From positions 372,001-436,000 of the forward strand of contig JAUKUA010000001.1 of NCBI GenBank assembly GCA_030549175.1: a DNA stretch of 64,000 nucleotides, read 5' to 3'. The notes under the pieces are model-generated. The model made no database searches and was not told where the DNA came from. It was given only the letters and a program-made list of their open reading frames with translations. Source of the stretch: Lasiosphaeris hirsuta. Its lineage: Eukaryota; Ascomycota; Sordariomycetes; Sordariales; Lasiosphaeriaceae. Below, piece after piece: positions 1 to 12,762 of the stretch. Each line of letters begins with the position of its first letter. Position 1 is the stretch's first letter. The position numbers and the translations under genes were made by a program.

Positions 1-2740
1 TCGGGTTGGAGTGTGATTGAGCGACGTTCAACCACCCCGGTCGGTTCCGAATCGCATACTGTGTGGCATGTGCTAGTGCTACACAGCGAAGGGTTCCATG
101 CACGCTGAGGTGTGAATTGCTTCCATGCTCCGTGGAGACAGCACATGTAACAAGCACTGCAGCTTACATTGTATGTGCGCTGCTTAGAGTCGGCATTGCC
201 AATTCTCCATGTCCGGAACCCTCTGTATCCACCAAGATACGAGTACGATTGTCGTTCCTTTCATGGCCCATCCTCGCTGGAACAGGGTCAGAAGGCCCCT
301 CCCCCCTCTGCATCGGTAGCTAAGGTTTTCGCCATGCCCGAAGACAGGGGGCTCTTTGCTTGGCCATGCACTCCTAGCGCAACGTGAGCATTACGGATTG
401 CTTTGGTCGCGGGTATGACACGCCGACAAAAGATAACCTGTAGATACTCACCCCTTCCCATGCCGACCGCTCATGGAAGGGATTGCCAGGCAAAGCTGCC
501 AGATCTTGGTGCAGGCTTCAGTGTTTGGCTGTGGAAAATATAAGTACCTAGGGTATAGATATGTATGGCCCTTTTAATTTACCATCCTAGCCCTGCTCTG
601 AGTGATTAGGCATTGGCGAATCACCAGCGAGATTATCGTTGCATTGTGCATGCGTAGCTGCATCCAAATCAGGCTTTGGTCAAGGTTTTCGGAACTCGCC
701 GATGACATGGCAATCCTGCAGATGGATATCCTTCTATCTGTATGTGGGGCGTTGGCGAACCGATAACATGGAAAAATGTCGGCGAAAATGCCCCGAAGAT
801 GCTTGAACCCCATCCGGGTTGGCTGGGCCATGTGCATGAATGTACCTCCCCCTTTGAGTTGTAGCTCGCAATACTACTACTGCACACAAACGGACCCGCG
901 GCCAGGGTCTGTGTCGTGCTCCTCCGAGGTTGGGTCCTTCAGGCACCTTGCTGGCAAAAGGTCCACATTGCAACCCGGGAATCTTATCAATTTCGGCCTC
1001 CAGCGACCAGGATCAGCGTGCCCGAGATGCAGAGTGCAGAGCCCATTCCTGCCGCCGTTCTGGCATCTCTCTTGGCATCACCGTTGTTGGCGTGGGCAAC
1101 CCCGCACGCCGACGAAATCCGCCGCCCGGTTGGTTCCGTTTTGGGTTTGTTATTCCAAGTCAGCGCCCCTATACTTGCTCTATTCATTATACCTGTTACA
1201 GACCCGGCTTCACCTAGATACCCCAACAGTGTAGTATACCTAGCAGCAGACGAAACACAGAATTAATGTAACCCAAAAGCTAGAAGAAGTGTGCTTTGTG
1301 GTGAGGTGCGCAGTGTAACCAAGGCAATGGCAGCGGGGCGAACCCCTTCTGTAAATCTGCTGGGGCTCTGGTTCCCTAGGTAATGGAGATGCCAATAACT
1401 CGCATACATTTGCATTGCAGCTTGTGGCTTGTCGAGTGCTGTCCTTCCTGTCACCTGCCCCTCGAGCTACTTGCTACTTGCGCCTCGACGGATTTGCCTG
1501 GAGCTGCGGATAGTCTATGACACTCCGCCATTGGCGACCGGAGCTGGGCTGGAGCGGGCGGAACGCGGTGCGGCTCGCCCGTTGGGATTCTTGGTGTGGC
1601 GGTCCGCGCGGGATTGAAACGAATCGGTGATGTACCTGTAACTTGGCAGATTTGCATGACAATCAGAAACGAGTTATGTAATGAGGTTAGGTGCTCATTC
1701 CCACACGTGTCGCGCGGGCTGTCAACGATTGGCGTCCCCTGAATTGGCGATGATCTTCAGTGGAGTGTCTGCTGCTGCAAGCGAAAGATTGCGGTTCTGG
1801 TGTAGAAGTTGTCCTGGTGAAACTAATTGCCTAGTCGTGGGGGTCGTCCTCAGGCACGGTCACAGGACAAATCCGCTTGCTGGATCTAGATCTTTTGTCG
1901 ATGCGGTGCGATTCGGTGCGATGCGATCGCTGAACTACCGCTGCTGCGAACCTGCCTGGCTGTAGTTCCTTGGGCTCCAGGCCCACAGCTCCCACTATTT
2001 ATCCAGGCAGCCCACTGCCTTTCCTGCAGCCACAACCATCTGCAGAACACAGCAGTGGTCACAGCACCATAGAGTAGCAATACCAACTATTTGCACTCCC
2101 AGCAGACGTAGTCAAATTTATACTTGATATCGCCAACCACCACATACCAGTCCTTCCGGAGCTGGCCTCAATATAATATTCCCATTGAGAATAGCGCCAA
2201 TCACGCCACCCTCAGCCCGATTCCCAACTCGTCGAGCTCTTATAGCGCACGAGAACAAGACATACGCAGACCAGCAAATACCAGGGCAGAGAGCGGCGAT
2301 GCTCTCGATCAAGAGGGGCGGTGAAATGGCGCGTCGGGCAGCGCGGACTCCAGAACAGCGCTGAGCCCATCGATGCCGCACGCGATGCCGCATGCGATAA
2401 AAAGCGCAAAGACATACACCGGAGAAGAGAGACGCCCATCTAGCTTGGCAACGAGCAAGGAGTGGCTCCAACCTTTAGCTCCTCCAAAATGGTCCTTACT
2501 TGTTCTTATTGGCCCCTACCTTCAGCTCGCTTTCCAAGTCGGCGCTGCCTGTCATACCCCTTCCTCTGCTCCTTCTTGTCGTCCATCATATTCGCCCCGA
2601 CTTCATACCACGTGCCCGTACCTCTTCCCGTACCTTAGTCAATCCGGCTTCTCTTTCCTCTGATGTCTCTTCTTCGCGCCTTTTCTTGTCGTTAGCCCAT
2701 CCACAATCGTAACGCCCCAAGAGGGGAAGTCGTATGCTAA
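1..2740. other. no gene supported
   Basis: Only short overlapping reading frames occur here on both strands. None shows a recognisable domain, a convincing intron pattern or a consistent coding frame. The frame at 916-1266 contains a hydrophobic stretch but has no family I recognise. I treat this stretch as intergenic; an unrecognised small gene cannot be excluded. Confidence 0.5.
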
Positions 2741-4599
2741 CGAGCCGCAAAGGCGGCAAAGGAATCTATGGTAGCCTACCTCAACATCCCCGAGTTAACA
2801 CACACAAGGGGACAAAGCGAAAGGGAGCCGGTGAGGAGACGTAGGAAGCAAGGCCGACGTGTTTACCTCTGATGAAGACATACAAAACGACCGGGAGAGT
2901 AATGAGTCGGGTGGGGAGCACCAGGGGAAGAGGAAAAGACTCTCTGAGGAGATTTCAGACTCAAGCGACGAGGAGTATAGAATTAGAAGAAGAGGTAATG
3001 GACTGTGAATCTAAGAACAACAAGTCGAGCCACGAGGAAAACATCAAAGACTCGAGTAGTAAAGGAGAGAGTTTAAAGGAGCCAAGTAATAATGATGACG
3101 ATATCGAGGTAGACATCCCAGATTAGGAGGATCTATACGACATCTCGCCTAAAGACGAAAAGGAAACCGAAGACGATATCAACAGGTTTAAACGCCGACT
3201 AAGAGCAATAATCGAGTTTCTCTGTACATATTGCAGATAAGTACCTCTGAGTCGGTTCCAGAGGAAGGGATTTATAAGGCCTGTATCGGTAGCTAATTTC
3301 AAGGTGTTACAAAGTCTTAAACCCGAGGAGCTTAAAGATATCGTCTTAAGTATGATATCTGTCGAAACATAGGCTATGCTAGGGAAAAGAGATCTTTCAA
3401 TGTCGAATCTTAAGAAACTTAAGTGTATGAATAGTAAATCTAAGGAATTAAGGGTCTACCTCCATATTTACCACCGGAAAATGACTTAGTAGACAACTCG
3501 TAAGAAAAGTGGGAAGACCGCCACCCTCATGATCATTTACCTCAGAGAGTCCTCCCGGCAGTATCCTCGGAGAAGAACGAGACGTACGATAAGACCGTTG
3601 TCCAGTTTTACTTAAGCTATCAAATCATATATAAGACCTCTCAGAAATTCGCAACTTAAACTACCCCCTGCCAAACCAATAGCTACCGAGGAGTTAACGA
3701 AGAGAAAGGCACGTACTAACGAACTCATAGCGTTAGGAGAGAGTAGAAGCGTTGACAAGGTTATATTACCCCTCAACTTCACTTGAAGTTCAGCTAATAA
3801 TCTTTCTAGGTCTGTTTTTCCAAAAAGGACTGGGGAGCTTCTTCCTCTCGAGGATCCGTCGTAGGGCTCTCGTCTCTTTTATAGATGCCATGTATAATAT
3901 ATAAGGATACTAAGATACATAAAGATTCTTCCTAGCCACCTACTAGCCTATAGCTAGCTAGGCTATAATATCGGGCCCCTTAACAAAGTATATATCTGAC
4001 TGGAAGACGAGACTATATAGAACGGCCTAGGGGTAGCTAATAGGTAGGGGGCTTAGTCGCTAAGGTAGAAGTTGATAATATTACTATCGGCTATATATGG
4101 GGTAGTGACGACGTTGTGACCGGCGACCTCCCCATAGAAGGTGGGCTCATTTGGTTATATCATGTAGAGGTCGTGAGATAGCTAGTTACAAGGGGACATT
4201 TAGAAATGGGACATTTGAAGGTTGTTTTTGTTGGCCGAGGTGGTCTAAGTATATCTACGCTTAACAAGGTTATAGGCTAGATGCTACTAGTTAGATCTGC
4301 CGGTAGGAATCGTAGCCATGGTAGGGTAGGCTTAGGTAGTCGAGATTACCTGTTCACTAGAGGATAGGTATAGTACCTCTCGTATCCGTTATGTTCTTGT
4401 GGAAGCTTAAGCTTCCAGTGGTGTATTATAAGTACCGTCGTCCGTAGCCATGCCTCATCCCTATTCTATTCTTGGCATAGGGAGTAGGATAACCCATGCT
4501 CAAGAAATCATTAGTCAGTCTCCAGGGCAGAAGGGAGCCCAAGACCCGTCCGCATCGGCAATGCTAGGCTTGTGGTCGGACTAGCCCAGGACTCCTATA
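2741..4599. repeat. TA-rich, stop-riddled repeat relic of unidentified class
   Basis: The sequence changes sharply to a TA-rich, TAG-rich composition unlike the GC-rich genes elsewhere. A plus-strand frame at 2872-3126 encodes a Ser/Glu/Asp/Lys-rich low-complexity peptide. Downstream frames carry short coding-like stretches broken by stops. This is what a transposon inactivated by RIP (C-to-T at CpA) looks like, but I could not assign the element. It abuts the LINE relic that follows and may be part of it or a second, oppositely oriented element. Confidence 0.5.
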
Positions 4600-6420
4600 A
4601 AGGACCTAGATCTGGTAGCCTACTTATCTTCTTTCCTCTCCTAAGCTTGTTTTTCCATAATCTAGGCAAGGATATTGTAGCATTGTCTCTTCTTCCTAAC
4701 CAGCCGTAATAGAGAGTAAATAGGATAGGTGATAAGGGGAGCCGTACGGTAGGCCTCCCGGAGTAAGCCGTGTAGCCCCCGAGGGGTCCTTACGGATTCT
4801 AACGAGCCTACCCGTTAGGAAGGATGTTGTCAGATGGAACAGGGTGGAGGCTGCTAGAATTAAGGCGTCAGAATTGCCACGATAGTGGCAATAACAGTTA
4901 GCCTTAAGAAGGTTAATAGAGTGGCTATGTGACCACTACAAGGTTTTCTCTATCTCAACAAAAGAAAAACTCCTATCAGTAGCACCATTCTGGCCTGCGG
5001 CCAGAGTGGTACGACAAGCAGTACAATCACATAATTGCAACCCCCATAAAAAGTGCAGTGCTTCTGACAGACGTACAGAAGCTAGTCGCCTTAGGGTCCT
5101 ATCCGGTCTCTAAAAGTTTCGCCTCTAACCTCTTTTTCTGGGTCATGTTGAAGGCCCCCTCCACGTCGGCCGTTAATACGCCTACTACCAGGCCCCTAAG
5201 CCTACCGTCCTCTATATCCTAGATTATGGCCCCTAGAAGGTCCGTTGCCGAGCGTTACGGTACCCCGCCTACGTGCCGTGGGTGGATGAGGCCTTCCTGG
5301 AGGGCTAGGACTCCTATTCTCCCGGCCTCTAGCCTCTCTAGGCCTTTCCTCGTAACTAGGAGCAGTGAGATGGGTCTTAAGCCATTGGTAGTCACCTTAA
5401 AAGCGGCTGTTCTTAGGGATCGGTACTACTTCAGCCGTCTTCTAGGCCGTAGGAAAGTGGGCTTGCACGTACGTACTCTGTGTAGAGTGCCGTGATAGCC
5501 GTGGCGATGGGGCCAGGGGTCTTATCTCCGTTAGGATCTTCGTTACACCACACCGCTCTGAATATAGCCGTGGTAATGCCATCGAGGCCCGACGCCGTGG
5601 TCTATACGCCACAGCAGGCTTAGAAGCCTCTCCTACCGTTACCTCCGTACTCTAGGGGACCGCGGCTGCATATTCGGCATCAGAGAGGTCCTCGCCGAAG
5701 CGGGGGGTTACCAGCTTGTCGTAGATAATGGCTGCTGCGTGTATGGCCGTTCGGCTAGGTGGGCCTCCGCTCTTGGGCGTGAGACCGGGAAGGCCTCGGT
5801 CGGGCTCTGGTGTTCTTACGTCTATAGGTCCTTCGGCCGACTAGCTTTTTAAACCCTCTCTAGCTAATACCCCTTTCTAGCCCACTTAGCCTTCTTTCTA
5901 TATAGCGCACGTACTAGCGCCCGTACTCCAGGATCTTCCTATTCCTCGGCCTCCCGAAGGCTCTCGCGAGCCTTTGAGTTCCTTGTTCCACCACGGTTGC
6001 CACTTTCTACTAGCCCAGACCCTCTTACCATAAACCCGCAATGGTACCTCCAGGGTCTCCTGGAGCTCCCACGTAGCCTCCTCTATCTCCTAGCTGCTGT
6101 AGACTTCCTGTTGTAGGCCTAGGGAGAGCTCCTTCACTAGGCTTACCCCACGATATCTCCCGACCGAATATTCACCCCCGTCGGTTCCATGCCTAGTCCT
6201 TAGCGTAGTAGATTACCGCGCCGGGCCTACCTTGTACCTTATTCCCTACCACGGCTACAAAGGCCGGTAGGATCTCGTCTCGTCGTCCTCTATATAATAC
6301 CACGGCTCTTGGACTAGTACGAGATCGTACCGGCCGAGGGCGGCGTGGTCGAGCAGGAGATCCTGTCGTTTCGTGGTACCACGCTAGTATCTGTGGTGGT
6401 GGTGGTGGTGTTGGCTGTGG
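4600..6420 (-). mobile_element. decayed non-LTR retrotransposon (LINE, Tad-like) with reverse-transcriptase relics
   Basis: Read on the minus strand, three reverse-transcriptase blocks occur in order. A fingers-type motif resembling ASGLDGITTAIFRAVW lies near 5540-5610. The first catalytic-Asp block, TADVEGAFNMTQKKRL, lies near 5120-5190. The GLPxGSPxSPxLFxLY block lies near 4710-4765, partly degraded. The frames are interrupted by stops and shifts, so nothing is functional. The last block aligns in nucleotide sequence with the better preserved copy at 31150-31893, showing the two are one family. TA-rich decay fits RIP. The ends and any endonuclease domain could not be placed; the outer coordinates are approximate. 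Confidence 0.7.
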
Positions 6421-7012
6421 GGATGGGAGTTCTTATGGTCTACGAGCCTCCCGCCATCCTGTCAAGTACTTCCTAGAGGCCCAGCAGTATCTCTCTTCCC
6501 CAGCGTACCCTGCGTTCCTCGCGGGGTATCTCGCTGAAGCCCTGATCCAGGGCCTTGGTGAGGATCCTGAAACCTCCCACTTCGCAGCATACTCTGCGTT
6601 GTGTTCGGCTTTCAACCCCAACATGAGGTTGGAGGACCGCGTGTGGTAGGCGCTACCCAGACGCCATGGTAAGAGCGAGCGCGGGCTGCGTGCGGGTTGT
6701 CGGGGTGCAAAGGGATGCCCGTAGGCGAAAGGAGGTCGTGATCAAGGCGTGGTGTTTTGGGGTAGCAAATCCCAAGGTTGTGATTGGTCCAACTCTTTTG
6801 AAAAAAAAAAAAAAAAGGGAGAGAGCTGTTGGTATCTTGTTTGTTTTGGTGTAGCAAAATACGTTCTGAAAAATCGGGCCACTTTGTGCACTCCTATTCT
6901 CCACCTTATCGTCACAATCCTGGCCATGATAAGGGTTCGAGTGAACCGTGATCGGAATGCTGACCAAGCCTCTTGCTAGCATCAATCGTGCATCAATCGT
7001 GCATGCTTCAGA
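6421..7012. other. intergenic, with A16 tract
   Basis: No gene is seen. A run of about 16 A at 6801-6816 creates artificial Lys- or Phe-rich frames on both strands. A GTG/GGT microsatellite lies just upstream at about 6391-6410. Confidence 0.5.
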
Positions 7013-8639
7013 TCATATCTTATAGCTCGTATTGACGAGCGTTAGCCCTCGGTTGATGAGCTCGTCAGCAGCAATTCCACAGCAGTAATTCTTCATCGCT
7101 CCCTGCTTTGGGGAGTATCGGAAAAAACCGAAAACATCTCCGTCCTCGTTCCAGATAGCACTACCACACATTCCTTCGGGGAGATTGATGGCTGAGTCTT
7201 GGCCCCCGTAGATCCAAGTTGTGAAGATCCATTGTAGCTTTGGTGAGTTCTCATCACTGGGGATAGCTTGGAATGATGTCCCCATGAATAATCCGTCAAT
7301 GAAGCCTGTATCGGGTGAATCGACGGAAACCGTTTCGAAGCGTTGGCGATCTTTGATCTTTAACCCGGACCAACTGTCTGAGTCGGATCTGGTTCGGACT
7401 CTTGTCGCTCTGGAACGTCACGTTGGAGAAGATTTCTGTATCTCGCAGCTTGACCAGTGCAATGTCTGTATGCGAAATCTCCATGATGAGCTCGCCAATA
7501 TTGCGGCCGTTGCCGGGTTGTGCGTGAAAAACTTGGGTACCACGCTCGGCCGGGAATCCGTGCGAGGCGACCGTCATGAATTCGCTACCATGTTGGTCCT
7601 TCAACAAGACTCCGGACGTTGTCGAGAGAAATATACCGGGATGGCTTGGAAGGTAGGACGACGTCACCCGGAGCCCTGGTTGCAGAGTGTCATACTGGCT
7701 GTTGTCGGGATTTCCCGGAACAGGATCTGTGAGACGGCGAGCTTGCGGTGCTGCCGGTCTTCCCATCTCATCGTCAAAAAAGTAGAAACACCTCATCTTG
7801 GCAGCTTGGCATGGGAGCTTTCCCATATCGGTGCCGCGGTGTTTCAGGACGATTATAACAAAGGCGCCCCAGTACATGACCTCGGTGATCGAGATTTCGA
7901 GACCTTGAAAGTGATCCTTGATGACGTGGAACAGCGGCTCCCAATCCTTCATATTCCGGCCATTTTGGTCTTTAGCGATGAAACCATTCTTTAGGCCGAC
8001 GATTCTCCCTCGTGGAATGGGTTCTCCAGAGCCTATCTCCAACGTAAGGTGGAGAGGAGCTCCGCCAATGGTAAGTGGCCAAGGCTTCGGCGGCAGCGTA
8101 CGTAGCTGGAGGGCCACAAAAAAACCGTCGCACGAGATACCTGTCGTTTCCGGAAAGATACTCCACACTAACTCTCGCTTTTCGGAGCCCATGACATCGC
8201 CAGGCTGATCTCGGAGGTCGAACGGCAATAGAATATGCCGCGCAGGCGGTGGCATTTGCGGAGCCTGTCCCGGTGTGCCTTGGAAGAGTGGGTTTGGGAG
8301 CTTGGTTTCATATAAGGGCAGCCTCTGGTCTAGAGAGCCAGATCAGTATTGTCACTTGTGTAAGGGTGGAAATGCCAAGTACATACCAATGTGAACCAGC
8401 TCGGCCATACGTAGCCAACTGAGTGGGTTCGGGAAGGTTGACTGATGGATGCTACCGGGTTGAGTGTTTACAGCGCCAGGCCTGGTGATTACTGCGATTT
8501 TCTTCGGGGACGTTGCTTCGGCCGTTAGCGTGATTCGACGCTTTCTTGAAGAGGAGAGGGCCAGACCGCTGAGCGCTACCGGCGATACGAGTAGCAGCTC
8601 GGCAGTAGCCGTGTGCTCCGGCGTAGACGGACCTGACAT
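7013..8639 (-). CDS. chymotrypsin-fold protease-like protein with GxCG nucleophile motif, frameshifted
   Basis: Exon 1 is 8387-8639 (start MSGPSTPEH). A GTATGT...CTAG intron at 8330-8386 joins in phase to exon 2, giving LVHIDQRLPLYET. The C-terminal half has the order of a trypsin-like domain: His in MTVASHGFP, Asp in SHTDIALVKL, and LPEGMCGSAIWNEDG, where Cys sits at the usual Ser nucleophile position (GxCG instead of GxSG). The long frame ends at 7296, while the nucleophile segment continues one frame over (7013 to about 7400). A single-base frameshift therefore lies near 7345-7420; no plausible intron covers it. The N-terminal about 200 residues are unrecognised. The gene may be a recent pseudogene or carry a sequence error. 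Whether proteins of this kind are active proteases is unknown to me. Confidence 0.6.
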
Positions 8640-9399
8640 GGTCTGGAGGATCCGTCTCTTGGTGGGGATGGTGAGGGTGATCGAGCCTGGGCACGGTCAA
8701 AAAAACGAGGCCTAGATGGCAACGTGTGAGAGAGAAGCTGAGTCAGAATTCCGACTAAGGCTCAAGCCCTTCGCATGAACGGCATTGTAATGTGGGGCGG
8801 GGGAGATAGGAGATGCACAAAGAAGTCGGCTTGGTCAGAATTCTGACTAACGCCAGGTTCTTTGAGGGGCTGCGTCGCAATAAAAGTTCAAGCATACCTT
8901 GAGTGTTGCCGAGAGGAAAATTTAGCGATGTTTCTGCCGATTGGCGAGAATGCTGTTGCTTCCAGCTGCGACTGATAGAGTCCAAATTGAGCTTTGGAAG
9001 TGGAAAGGCTAAGGGGTGCAGGAGAAGGTCTGGTCGAAATTCTGATGGGAATCCTTTGCAGGGGAAGGTCAATTCTTCGGCCGAGACGTTGGTAGACGAA
9101 GTGAGAGTTTGTTGGGGAGGAATGACAGGCTCAGCCTGTGCCTTATCGCCTTATCACGAACCCCACCACCAGCCCGCGGGGTATACCCCAAAGGCTGACC
9201 TTCCCACAGATTGTTAGATTCCTCGTAGAACCACAAATATACCATGGTTGTAGTAACTGCACCTTGAGACCGTGATAAAAAGATTCTAGGAAGAAGGATA
9301 TGTTTAGCAGTGGAGAAAGTGGGGTAGAAGGCGCACATTGCGACCGGCATACCCAAATGACAACACTCTCAATTCCAACCGCCACCATTCCTTCAGTTT
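8640..9399. other. intergenic, no gene seen
   Basis: Short frames only. The palindromic core TCAGAATTCTGA at 8836-8847 and a near copy at 8743-8754 (TCAGAATTCCGA) are the only local structure noticed. Confidence 0.4.
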
Positions 9400-10330
9400 T
9401 CCTCCAAAAAGCACCAAATTCGACATAGCTACTATACGTGAGCGAATATTCAGTCGAAGAATAATGAGGTCAACAATGCTAAGTCTCAGGGCGAGGCGGC
9501 TGAGCTGTACGATATCCCACCATCCACGCTCAGTAACCGTACCCACGGCTCTACCACCAAGGCAGCCAGCAAAATGACGGCCAGAAAGCTCTCTCCTACG
9601 CAGGAAACCTTCTTAGTAGAGTGGTACCTTAATCAGGAAGCTACTAGCCGCGCCCCCAGCAAAGCAAAGATCACCAGATATGGCGTAAGAAATACTCGCC
9701 TAGGCCGGAGATTTCACCCCTATAGGCCACCGTTGGGTAGATCGCTTTCTTTCGCACCACAATCGAGTCAAAACGAAGCAAGGTATACTGTTAAAAAGAA
9801 CTCGAGTTCGCGGTTCTACCAAGGAGCGATATGAGGATTTCTTCAACCGTCTGGGCCACCAGTTGCGGACCAAAAACATCACCCCTGCCAACATCAGCAA
9901 TACGGACGAACACGGCATGCAGGAGACCGAAACGCGCGCCGGCAAGGTTGGAGGCGACTCTATTACCAACCAAGCGGTAGTTCCGGGGCCTGATAACACT
10001 ACGTGGGTCTCTGTAATAGAGGCGGTCACTGCTGAGGGCCGTAGACTCACTCCGGCGATTGTATTTGCAGTGGCAACTCTCCAAGGCCAATAGTACCCTA
10101 AATGGCTGAAGAAGCAGAAGGAGCTTCGAGATTGGAAGTACGACCACTCTCCTACAAGCTGGAGCAATGCCGAGATAGCCACTAAGTGGCTGAAAGAGGT
10201 CTATTCGCCGGAAGCAAAGCCCCAGAACCGCAAGGATTGGCGCTCTCCTTATCCTCGACGAACACAGCAGCCACGATACCAACAAATTTATGTACATCTG
10301 TGACACTGGACAGCCACTGGAGGCGCGGCT
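9400..10330 (+). mobile_element. truncated Fot1/pogo-like transposase relic
   Basis: Plus-strand fragments match the order of a pogo/Fot1 transposase. An N-terminal helix-turn-helix segment (EAAELYDIPPSTLSNR, about 9495-9540) is followed by a CENP-B-like segment with LSPTQETFLVEWYL (9589-9630). Then come DDE-domain pieces: NISNTDEHGMQETE near 9890, WVSVIEAVTAEGRRLTP near 10003, and KYDHSPTSWSNAEIATKWL plus LILDEHSSH near 10136-10270. The pieces are in different frames with stops. The same blocks occur in the element at 34888-36771 (for example IANVDEHSTGEGE and KYDHSPTGFSNEKITLKWL), so they are diverged relatives. The C-terminal third and recognisable terminal repeats are missing here. Limits are approximate. 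Confidence 0.75.
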
Positions 10331-10569
10331 GAGGCGTGGAACGGAGATGTGTCTATGGCCTCGAAGGTCCTTGTCCTTCTCAATCAATTCTGGGCCAGAC
10401 ATGCTATTTAAATACAGGGGCCCTGTGGGCCGCCGAAGTTCCGTGATATTCCATCTTCCCGTCTGTCTATGACCAGAGGGCGCTTGCTAGCACCACTAGC
10501 GTTTGTCTGATGACATGTTTGAGGAATTATGAAGGTAATATTAAGGTTCGGGGACTTGGGGGTCCCTGA

Positions 10570-11220
10570 GGCACGTGTTAGATGAATCATCATGGGACTA
10601 CGAGGGTACCAAGAAGCTAGTGTACTCGCAGCCGTTGTACGACTTTTTCTGGCTCGCTGCCATGGCTCTCCCGTCCAACACCGGCCCGCCATCTCCGCCG
10701 GTCGACCCGTGCCCGGGTGCCAAACTGCAACGCTGGCCATCTCGTTCGAGGGACCCGCGCAGCCCTGCGAGGGCAGGGCCGATTTTGACTCGGCCACGAC
10801 GGTGCAGCGGCTGGACCACCTTTCGCCCATGGGGAACCAGATCTACACGTGCAATAGGGTCGACGACAACAGCACCAGATACGGAAACGAGCTGGAGGTC
10901 AACTCCGGGGTCCCCATCGAGTAGATGGTCAGAACGGCCCCATGTACACCGGGAACTGGGGGACCTTCACCAAGACGTCCCCATCTGGATCGGGTACGTG
11001 AGGAACATGACGCGCCCATGGGCGGGGGCAGAACTCGACGCTGTAGCCGTGGGAGCTCGAGCGTAAGTTGCTGCGGTGCGAGCTCTACCGCGCACAGTAC
11101 ACCATTGACCCATCCTTCGAAGGGGGCCGGCAGACGGTGGTGGATAAGCGAGTCGTCTTCAGGAGGCCCATCCTCGCCGAGGGGGAGGTCATGATGCCGG
11201 ACGACTTGACCTCTTACCGA
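10570..11220 (+). pseudogene. decayed fragment of a fungal membrane-protein-like gene
   Basis: Coding-like pieces in successive frames read as one decayed gene. YEGTKKLVYSQPLYDFFWLA is at about 10599-10658. FEGPAQPCEGRADFDSA and LSPMGNQIYTCNRVDDN are at about 10748-10875. RCELYRAQYTIDPSFEGG and VVDKRVVFRRPILAEGE are at about 11078-11185. The composition is GC-rich, unlike the TA-rich DNA that follows. I believe it derives from a large uncharacterised fungal protein with a conserved ectodomain, but I cannot name the family. Frameshifts and loss of both ends make it non-functional. It lies directly after the transposase relic. Confidence 0.5.
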
Positions 11221-12190
11221 CCTCTTCGATAGTACTGTTACCGTTTACGATAAAAAACTTCAGGTAGTGGTTGATTGACTCGACAGAGCTTATGGTACAC
11301 TCACCGAAGTTAAGGTTCTTCGAGATGTAATATGGGGCCTACTGTTACCGTAGAGGCAGCCAGGTCTCCTTAAGATACTATAAGATGGCTATTTACTCTA
11401 GATCTAAAGCTAGGAGATACCGTAGTCATTAACAATGGTACTGTTTGTAAGCTATATACCTAAAACATTACTACCTCAGCTACATAAGTACCCCGACGGT
11501 TAATTTATAACGTTATTTCTCTAGCCCTCTTCTTTGTTATCTTATAAAGTTACAGTTACTTAATACCTCTCTTCTTACTCTATTCCTAGTTAATAATACT
11601 TTCCTCATTTAATCTACCTTATAATGTAGTACCTATACTAGATAGTTCGATAGAGCATATATAGTTTAAAGTTCTAGTTAACTTATAATGGTGACGGTAA
11701 TTTTTTTAGACAGGAAAGGAAAAACGGTAGTTACGTAGCGAGGGAAGGCTACCGTTATGTACGGGGTGCTGTTGTCCCAAATGTAGGCATAGGTTTCTAT
11801 ATAACATACAACCCCATTTTATAGTCATGGTAAGTATAGCCGGGGCAAATTTCGGCCTAGGCGGCCCTCAGTACGGCTCACCCCTAGCTTAGGATTTATA
11901 ACTAATACGGACTCGGACGGAAAAAATTGTCGGGTGAGACTATTGAGGTAGGATTACTTAGGTTTCCTTAGACATCGTAGATGGAACTGTCTTACGAAGC
12001 TCTTTAAGCTGGGCCCATAAACTTGATCACCTACCCTATCATAGTCCAACGCTCTGCATTGTCTGACTGAGGAAACATTTCAGTCCTAGAAAGACTTTCT
12101 AGAGATGAAGAAAGTATGGTTATCTTTCATATAGCCTTTCTGATATTTCAAAAGACCTTTACCATTTCAATAGCGAGCCTTGCCAGTGAA
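11221..12190. repeat. TA-rich decayed sequence
   Basis: An AT-rich, TpA-rich stretch with no long frame on either strand, matching in style the RIP-like tract at 2741-4599. It may be the remainder of the pseudogene or of a transposon. No motif is recognisable. Confidence 0.45.
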
Positions 12191-12194
12191 GTCA

Positions 12195-12425
12195 AATACT
12201 AAGACAAACAAGGATTAGATTATATTAGAAAGGATACCTCGTTGTATGAAAGGCCTTGCGAAATCCGATAAATACTGTTCCTAATGGTGGAAAGCCCTTC
12301 TGAAACAACAAGTGCGCCTTTCGAAATGCTAAAAATGCCGTTTTTAATGCTCCAAAGGCCTTGTTAGATATCCTTCTTGGTGGGAGTGTTCCGCACTCAC
12401 AAACAAACCAAGGATTAGAGCATAC
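12195..12425. repeat. relic related to the MITE-like repeat at 37632
   Basis: The segment around 12320-12365 resembles 37735-37785 in the same orientation: both carry an AAATGC...ATGCCGTT...TGCTC.AAA.GCC.T pattern. The right edge at about 12398-12418, with CAAACAAACCAAGGATT, resembles the right terminus of the 37632-37854 repeat. The left terminus is not clearly preserved. Confidence 0.4.
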
Positions 12426-12762
12426 CCTCTGTAGAGGCTCCACGAAACAGGAAAATCGATTAAACGAGTAGACAAAATCACTAGCAGTCTTAGACGCCAT
12501 TACACCAAGGTTCCAAACATTTGAACTTCACCTTGGGATTTAGTTGACCGTGACAAAATTGGAAAACTCGCTTTCAAGAAAAAAATATCCCACAGCTGAG
12601 TGACTCCTTGTCTGAATATTTATCCTTTTTATACTAATTCGGGTAAGAGCCCTGGATACAACGGAAAAAACTTGCTCTCAACGACTACCGCTGCTCCTGC
12701 ACTCTCTGGGATTAGAAACACTCGAGCCCGCGGCTGGCACGCCAGGCTCTAACAATCTCTTG
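12426..12762. other. intergenic, 3' of the NmrA-like gene
   Basis: No gene or repeat recognised. Confidence 0.4.

Noticed and set aside
776..1266. Possible gene in the left end
   Set aside because: Two overlapping frames of similar length, no domain, no intron logic and no codon bias.
6612..6985. Frames with poly-Lys or poly-Phe on both strands
   Set aside because: Product of the A16 tract; no coding support on either side.
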